Assembly (NCBI RefSeq): GCF_003597395.2
Contig: NC_133771.1
Span: 143,023,633 to 143,087,632, forward strand
Source of the DNA: Chelonoidis abingdonii
Taxonomy: Eukaryota > Chordata > Testudines > Testudinidae
Direction: 5' to 3'
Length of the DNA stretch: 64,000 bases
Shown: positions 56,854-64,000 of the stretch, one piece after another
How the letters are laid out: every line of letters starts with the position of its first letter
Position numbering within the stretch: position 1 is the stretch's first letter
Translations under genes and position numbers: made by a program
The notes under the pieces: model-generated
What the model saw: only the letters and a program-made list of their open reading frames with translations
Told to the model about the DNA's origin: nothing
Database searches by the model: none

Positions 56854-58769
56854 ATGGTGAGGGAACAGAGAGGAACACAGAAAAGGAACTTTTTAAATTA
56901 TTTTTACTTATTTATTTATTTTTTAAGGGAATGAAGGGCTAGGTTCACAAACTGATGGAGTTAGTGCACCTTCTTTCTCCTATAGTCCAGAGGTTAGGGC
57001 AGATACCTGGAAGAGGGGAGACTTAGGTTTGCATGCCTGCTCTGGAGGGATTGGAGACTGGAACACAGGCCCCCCACATCACAGATGAGTGTCCTAAATA
57101 CTGAGTTAAAGGTTATAAGGACACCACATCCACTTCCATAAATCTAGCCCTGAAAAAAATTATTTTTGATCAAAACTATTGATTTATATTTCCTAGTCCA
57201 CTGAAATTGCATTTTGGGGGGAATAAATTATTCACCTACAATTTTTCACCCAGCTCTGTATAGGATGTGAAACATTCAACCTCCCTAATCTTAGAAATGG
57301 TAGGTTTTTTAAAATGAAGAAAGATATATGCAAGTGAAAATTATCTCAAGATATTTATGTAGCTGAGGAGATACTTCCAGTCTTTGTATGTATGTGATTC
57401 CCATAATGCGGATGGGGGTTATGCCTGTATTTGGAAGGAAGAGTACACCTATGCTTTAGTATTTCACAACTTGATTAAATTTTATACATCTAGTTATGCA
57501 TATCTTTTAAGTATTTTTCTCTCATCTGACCAAAGCGTTCCTTGCCTGTGACAACAATGCCATGTAATTAGTAAGTAGTCTGAATGCTGTGGGTTATTTT
57601 GTCTTGTTTTCCATTTCTGAAGCAATTGATACTTTATCTCTCAGGTTCCAGTTCAGCTACACTTTTAAGAATAGGAATACAATTACTGCAGTGCCTTGCT
57701 GCTTTGGATGCTTTAGTGCTCCATTTATGTGAGTAAATGTGAAACAAAAAGTGATGTGCTATAGGCTACCAAAACTGATGGAAAGTATGGGATTATTTCC
57801 CTGTCTCTGGTGTAGTTGTCTCATTCTAGAGAGGATTTATCACTGTGAATTATTTAAACAAACGAACAAACAAACAAGTCTGAAAAGCAAATGTTCTCCT
57901 GCTCTGAAATAGATGAGATTGTTTTCAGATAGCCAATATCCTCAATAAATACATGATGGAGGAGAATCCTGGATCTTCCAGCAAAGTCTTTTCAATGCCC
58001 AACCCAATGTACTGCAAATTATTATGGGTTATACCATTAAAATATAGTCAGCATACTTTTTAGAAACAAAATAAAAACACTTCTAGCAATAAGCAAGTGC
58101 TTTTATTTCCCTCTTGGGTTGTGAAAGAACACTTGCTTAAATAGGAGAGCACACAAACAAATCTTCCAGTCTTTCACCTCTCTTCTTTATGAACTCATAC
58201 AGTATTACTCTTTTATTCACAAAAACACGTTCACATACCAGATCATGGACTGGAGTTAAAAAGAGGCTATGTTGTGTAGAAAGTGTCTGGGAAAGTTCTT
58301 CAGGTGATTTCTGGGTCTGAAAGTCATACTTTTTCTTTCGTTGGATTAACTGGCTTCAGAACTGAAGCAGCTTGCCTTGAGTACATTCAGAAAAAAAACT
58401 TTGAAAATATTTTCTAAAGTCCATAGACTAAAGAATGGAAATTATAGGAGTAGAAGGCATCTGGAGTTATCCCCAAAGATTAGAGAGTTAAGAGGCCACT
58501 TTTTTTTTTTTTTTTGCTTCATATTGAAATGAACAGGTTAAATTTCTTTCTTAAAATCTGTGAATGATTCTCTGAACAAGGAATTTGAAGCTTGGGAGAG
58601 TTCAGCGCTGTGGTTTTTTGTTTACCACACATTTTGCTTCCTTAAGTATTTTTAATTCTCTTACACTCTCTCGCTTTCCTTTCTCCTCTTCTTATTTAAG
58701 AGAATGTTGCTAGGAAATACACTACTTACTATGATGCATCTAACAATGTCCATAATCTAGAATAGAGCT
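56854..58769. other. Unassigned AT-rich sequence
   Basis: A (CAAA)n-like run (57860-57878) and a T run (58500-58516) are the only clear signals. Confidence 0.5.
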
Positions 58770-59230
58770 GGTAAAAAAAAAAAAAAAAAGGACAAAACAC
58801 TTACTGCTCTGAACATGGGCTCTTGTTGAAAATTGTCATAGGAAGAGATGGAAAATTTCATGAAAATCAATCAGTAAAATTGAAATGAAACAGGTCAGTT
58901 GGGGTTAGGTTGGTAATCTCTGAATCTGTCTGTCTGAGCCATCGCAATGCATTATGAATGTTGTCATTCTGGTCCCTCATGCCCCCATCCTCCTCCACCG
59001 GCCATGCACCCTGAACAGATTGTTTTCCATGCTGCACAGTGGTCCTTAGAGAGTGACATCTGATGGCTCTCACAGAAATTAATGTTGACCTGAAATGAAA
59101 TGATTTGCCATCTCATTGAAACTTTTCAAAACCTCTTGTTCTGCAAAAAAAATTTCAATATATTGACATTTTGTCTTGATTTTTTTTAATATGAAAACAA
59201 ATGTCAAAATGTAATCTGTGGGTTAGAACA
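58770..59230. repeat. AAAATTT-type A/T-rich repeat with a non-AT core
   Basis: AGAGCTGGTAAAAAA at the start and GAAATGAAATGATTTGCC with AAAAAATTTCAATATATTG near the end look like arms of one interspersed element. The central part (58905-59080) is of different composition. Boundaries are approximate. Confidence 0.35.
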
Positions 59231-59493
59231 TCCATTTTTTAATCTCTGTTCTGTATAGTGTTCTGTCGTCGAAAAGACACTGTATAGTAAAGGGATATTC
59301 TTTCATCCATGAAAACTAAATTTTAAAATTCTATTGTCATTTTCCTTTTTAAGACAATTTTAACATTATTGGTCTCTGAAAGAGACCAAATAAAGAAGAT
59401 TGACTAACACAGTAACTATGTCTCTTCTAGTAAACAAGCCTGATGCAAAATGATTCTTTGAGTACATGAAGCAGATCTTGATATGCATTAAGG

Positions 59494-59715
59494 CAGGAGT
59501 TGGCAACCTTTGGCACACGGCTTGCCAGGGTAAGCACCCTGGCGGGCCAAGTTGGTTTGTTTACCTGCCGCTTCCGCAGGTTCGGCCGATTGCAGCTCCC
59601 ACTAAGCCGAGAGATGTGTTGGCCGCTGCTTCCTGCCAGCCCCATTGGCCTGGAGGAGTGAACTGCAGCCAGTGAGAGCTGCAGTCGGCTGAACCTGAGG
59701 ATGCGACAGGTAAAC
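59494..59715. mobile_element. hAT-type foldback element, right end lost
   Basis: Starts CAGGAGTTGGCAACCTTTGG. The arms TTTACCTGCCGCTTCCGCAG and TGAGGATGCGACAGGTAAAC, and GGCCGATTGCAGCTCCCACT with AGTGAGAGCTGCAGTCGGCT, are inverse. It stops at about 59715 without its right terminus, so no duplication is seen. The core is shared with 37479-38015. Confidence 0.65.
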
Positions 59716-59729
59716 AAACTTATGATTTA

Positions 59730-59970
59730 AGGTACTAGACTTAGAGTCAGGAGGTTTGGGCTCTATCCAGTTCTGCCACAGACTGAGTGTGACCTTGGGC
59801 AAATCACTTTGTGCCTTGGTTTCTTATCTGTAAAATGAGAATAGTAATAATTCCTTTCTTCCATGCTTTGTCTTGTCTATCTAGGTTTTAAACATTTCAG
59901 GACAGGGACTGTCTCTATGGTGCCTTGAACAATGGGATGCTACTGTAATATAAATAAGGCTATATTAGCC
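59730..59970 (+). repeat. MIR-like SINE with downstream tail
   Basis: GTACTAGACTTAGAGTCAGG, TCTGCCACAGACTGAGTGTG, ACCTTGGGCAAATCACTTTG and TATCTGTAAAATGAGAATAG follow the MIR order. The tail (TTTCAGGACAGGGACTGTCT, ATGGTGCCTTGAACAATGGG) is a known-looking extension in sauropsids. It directly follows the truncated hAT copy. Confidence 0.6.
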
Positions 59971-61014
59971 TTTTGTGGTGATATTTTTTTTAATCATTAA
60001 ATATTTTAAAATCCTCTGCCTGAATACTGGATTATAGATGGGAATTAGCCAAAGTGTGATGCTATCTTGTTCAGGATAAGGCAAAGGCTAATAGGGGAAG
60101 AACTTGACTAAAGATTCTGGCTTTGCTAGCTGGAAAGCTGTTCTCCTCCTCTGAGTATTCTACAGAGTGACCAAATTTCTAAATATTTATTCTCTTTTTG
60201 GTGCTTCTCTTGTATGTGTACTTGGTGTGAAAGTTTTTTTTCCATTACCAGTACAGTCCATATTTTACTATGCCACAATTTTTTGTACGAGTTGTCACAA
60301 TTTTCTGGTTGTGTAATAGCGTCTAGCTGATGACAAAAATAAATTGTCATTCTGTTTAAAATCTGCATCCTTTACTGGAGCATTAAGTAAGCACGTCAGG
60401 GGATCTCTAGAAATCCAGCATTTACGCAAAATATTATACCCACTTGTAAGCACCAAATGTAAATGGAGCAGGCAGAAGACTTGATCCACTGGTGTGTTCC
60501 AATTTTGTGATGGATAACCTCATTGAAATTACGTTGGTGTAAAACCGGAGTAGTGCAGTGTTTAAGTTGTGCCAAAAGTTCTCAGGGGTGACCTCCAGAT
60601 GGAATAAAATAACATTGCCCCCATTTTTTTTTTTTTTTAAGTCTAAGGTCCTGAGATAATCTTTTTTTTTTTTTTTTTAAAGTTGTTTTTGCTTGGTGTT
60701 GTATTCTATAAATGAGGAATATATGCTGTTCATTTGAATAGCTACAATAATAAAAAGAAGCACCTAACCAAGACTGCAAGTGCCGAGGACACAAGTTACA
60801 GGAACAGAACAACATTAATAGTTCCATTCACCCTGACAGCCAACAGAATTCATTAGGCCTCGTCTTTCCTGTAGTGGAAGACTCTTCCGAGCATTGTCAT
60901 ACTTTGGCTAAAGGCGGAGGAGAGGGTGTTTAATCAGAACTCTTCTTCCACCCTCTGTGTAGGGTGGTTAAGTTGAGTGTTAGCAAACAAATAATAGTTG
61001 AGATTCTGTGTCAC
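59971..61014. other. Unassigned AT-rich sequence
   Basis: Two T runs (about 60625-60639 and 60662-60679) are present. No gene recognised. Confidence 0.5.
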
Positions 61015-61028
61015 TTTTTCAAATAAAA

Positions 61029-61157
61029 GCAGCAGAGAGTCCTGTGGCACCTTATAGACTAACAGATGTTTTGGAGCATAAGCTTTCGTGGGTGAATACC
61101 CACTTTGTCGGATGCTGCTTTTACAGATCCAGACTAACACGGCTACCCATCTGATAC
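61029..61157 (-). mobile_element. Short retroposon with 5' inversion, 14-bp TSD
   Basis: Flanks are TTTTTCAAATAAAA (61015-61028) and TTTATCAAATAAAA (61158-61171), 13 of 14 identical. Within, 61029-61115 lies in one orientation (CCTGTGGCACCTTATAGACT, TTCGTGGGTGAATACCCACT). 61116-61157 lies in the other (TTACAGATCCAGACTAACAC, GGCTACCCATCTGATAC), judged against the order at 31253. With the 3' end at the right this is an inverted 5' half joined to a sense 3' half inside one duplication. Confidence 0.8.
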
Positions 61158-61171
61158 TTTATCAAATAAAA

Positions 61172-64000
61172 CTTACATTGAATTCATTAGGAGTTCTCCT
61201 TAATTAAAGTCCACAAAATGTGTCTTAAAGTTAAGTAGTTTGAGTTGAAACCATTTCCTTTCTCAAACAAACTTGTTTCATTTGCTTGTCCACTTGCCCA
61301 TAGAATTTTCCACGGAAAAGCAAAGTAGATAAAATCTGACAGTTTAATGTAAAATATAAAAGGGGGAGAACCTCTCTCAAGCCTTCTTTTATACACGACA
61401 AAGGAGCACCCTCATGGTCTCCATGAACACACACACACATACACATACACGTGCATACACACCTTTTTCCTAGGTGTAGTCTTCACCTCTAAAAATTTTG
61501 CCTGATGGGGTTTGTAAGTTAGCTAGAGATTAGCAATGGTTTCCCCACCCCATACCAGCCATTTTGTTAATGGCAATGATCCCCATCAGTCCTCCAGTGG
61601 CCTACTGTATCTTCATCAAGACCCACTCTACCTGTCCGATGAGTTAGGCAGCCTACATGCCCTTTTTCTCTTTAGCAGTACAAGTCTTTATGACCAGGCC
61701 TGCTGTTTCCACTGTTCTTGGGAACCTGGTTCGCTCTGGTGCCTATCTCCAATGGTCCAATGCCTTCCCTATAGTGCAGAAAAGCTTTTGAGGGATCTAA
61801 TTTTGAATGTAGAATCATTATAAAGAATAATACAAACAATAATTGTTTAAGAAGCAATGAATTTGTAAAGGTTTTCAAATATCGTAGTATGTCTGTGTCC
61901 TTCTTCATCTTCATTAAGGCTATTGAAAGAGCAGTCATAAAGCCAATCCTTTTTAGTAAGATTTACAAGTAAATTTTTGAATCATTGTTTACCTTCCCAT
62001 TAGCGCTTCCCTACAAATCAAGCTATATCTTGAATTTGTATCTGGGACCTAGTATTTAAAAGCAACAGAATATTAATGTTGTTTATTCATATTTATTTCC
62101 TTTAATTTTCTTTTTCAATAATAACTTTTGTAGTAATACTCACTGGTTGAGGAAAGTTTAATTGGCACAAAGGTTCCCTTTTACAGATCCTTCAAGTTGT
62201 GGCTAATAATTTTGCAAAACAATTGACTGTTGCTGTTGTTTTCCCCTCTTGTTTCTTTTACCTCCCCCGTATGACTGTTCATATTAATAGGCACTATTTT
62301 ATTTGCCAAAAGCAAAACAAAAAAAGTGGGAGGTGGAGGGAAGGGAGGATAATCTGGAAATCTAGATGATTCTCATGTTTGTTTCACCACCGTGCCATAA
62401 CTCAAAATATAGGGATGGACAACTTGAACCTTTGCCCTAAATACAAAAGGATATGTGAAGTCTGAATATGTTCATGTAATTTGTTTCATTATTTTTAAAT
62501 TTCATATGCTGTGGTTCCTAGTTCCAGTAAGTAAATATGATGACAGTTTGTTCTCGCAAGATTTCCCTCCCAGTTTTACTGCTTTAAACTCTGAAAGTTA
62601 CAAAGCCTCATTTTTGTTACATGAGTGCCTCAAGCAGTGCTTGTGGGTGAAATATTAGAAAAACAAAGACTATTTATTTTTTTTTTGATCAGGGCAAAAC
62701 TAGACTCTTAATATTTGTATTAATTTTGAATGTTAGGGCAGCCTAGAAGCAAATCGGCAAAGCACAAAAAAATTATTTTGACCCTCTTTCCCACACACCA
62801 AAATCAAGAGGTGTGCCTAAATTATTAATTGGGACCAGAAACTCCCCAAAGTTCAAGAGGGGCTTATTTCTAGCTTTCTAGATTACATCATCTCACCCAA
62901 AACAAAACTTCTTTAAAATCCAGTTCACCTTAATTGACTGTCATAGCATGCCTGAGGATTTCTGGTTTCAGTGGCTCTCTGACTGAGACTTTCTGACTAT
63001 GGCTGTCTGCCAAGACGTTGGCCATTCCTACTTCAAGCATACCATTGCATCATCACTTCTTTTCTTGCTCTAATCAGTTCACCCTCATTTTTTTCTGAAA
63101 GAACAGCCATAAATAATCTTTAAAAGCGTTAGATAAATCTTTCTTGATCATAAAAAGTAGCACCCATCCAAATGGTTTAGGGGAACCTAATGGAAAAGAT
63201 CTCTTTTATGTCACCTACAGAAGAGACAGAGCTCTGTCATAAGAACCAATCAATATCTGGTGCTTCCCTAGACAAAAATAATACATTTTGAGCGGTTAAA
63301 CTTGATACAGCCACTTGAGGTCAGCCAGGGCTTGCATTCCCGTCTCTAATGCCTGAATGCTATGGGGGAAAGATGGAATGTGAACTCTGCATAAAACAGC
63401 AGTCTGTTCTAATCTTACTCCTATGCCAGTCAAGACAGATGGAAAAGCAGGTGGGAAAAATGGAGGAAAAAATTGGAAGTGGAGATATCCATTGCTAAAT
63501 ATGGAATGTTTTCACTGCCAAATTTCATTGTTTTCCCCTTTCTCCAGGGTGTAAAAGGTGTTCAGATTATTAGTTTAAAAGTCTTTTTCACAAAAGATCA
63601 GTTCTCGTAATGTTCTATGGTCCTCCCTCCCTTGCCCCCCCCCACCCCAAGTTTTGGTTCCTTATAATTAATACCACAGGATATCTATGTCTGGGAATAC
63701 TATCTGATTATGCTGTCACTCACAAACACATGTGCATCCTCAAATGATTTACTTACTTTAACTGTTCATAGCCTATTTCTACGTCAATTTGTCTGCCTTA
63801 GCTGTACTTACTTAAGATTTATAGGAGGAAGTAGTAGTAACATCTTTCTTGTCACTAACAGGTATGGCAAGTGTCAAGCATTTCACATGACACGTTCAGC
63901 GGGAGAAAGAAAGACTAACCTACAGAGTACTGTTTAGCACAGTGGAAAATGCAGTGGGGGAGGTGGGAGGAGCCAGGAGACCATGTGGTCTGGTCTCTCC
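61172..64000. other. Unassigned AT-rich sequence to window end
   Basis: Contains a CA-rich run (61428-61450) and a C run (63637-63645). Frames (61536-61823, 62455-62658, 63710-63937) lack recognisable domains or splice borders. Confidence 0.5.

Noticed and set aside
1..64000. CRISPR arrays, operons or prokaryotic systems
   Set aside because: No regularly spaced direct repeats with unique spacers, no ribosome-binding patterns and no bacterial gene organisation.

Overview
This is vertebrate nuclear DNA, not prokaryotic or viral. Intact host ORFs are absent, AT-rich non-coding DNA dominates, and the sequence is densely filled with interspersed repeats in several states of decay. The repeat set points to a reptile, most likely a cryptodiran turtle: a tRNA-derived SINE of the tortoise Pol III type, CR1-like LINE pieces, many short hAT-type elements with 8-bp target duplications, a two-gene PIF/Harbinger transposon and a Ty3/gypsy retrotransposon. 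The taxon is an inference from recalled repeat families; no database search was possible.

Layout. Bases 1-8000 hold a tRNA-derived SINE, a decayed Harbinger remnant (780-2330), an hAT-type element (2980-3116) and an almost complete 3.84-kb Harbinger transposon (3743-7583). That transposon has matching terminal inverted repeats, a TAA target duplication and two convergent genes: a broken DDE transposase on + and a spliced, broken SANT/Myb-like partner on -. Bases 7700-17480 are mostly unremarkable AT-rich DNA with old SINE-like pieces and a 616-bp hAT-type element (16282-16897).

The only sign of a host gene is a CpG-rich island at about 18225-18985. It has a TATA-like motif, a CCAAT box and a strong 5' splice site at 18740/18741. 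I read it as the promoter and non-coding first exon of a + strand gene whose remaining exons I could not find, so most of the window downstream is probably intron. A GGAAT-rich tract lies directly upstream of the island.

Bases 24000-38000 hold several more hAT-type elements, foldback repeats and a short retroposon with an internal inversion. Bases 39638-45084 are a degenerate Ty3/gypsy retrotransposon with two LTRs of about 220 bp. Its gag is split by an 892-bp insertion flanked by a 38-bp direct repeat, and its pol by a CR1-like fragment. Bases 46830-61200 hold a tRNA-derived SINE, further hAT-type elements, CR1 pieces, a LINE reverse-transcriptase tail and a second inverted copy of the short retroposon. 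The remainder to 64000 shows nothing I can identify.

No intact protein-coding gene, CRISPR array, operon or novel multi-gene system is supported. The most informative signals are transposition footprints: target duplications, nesting order and inversion patterns.
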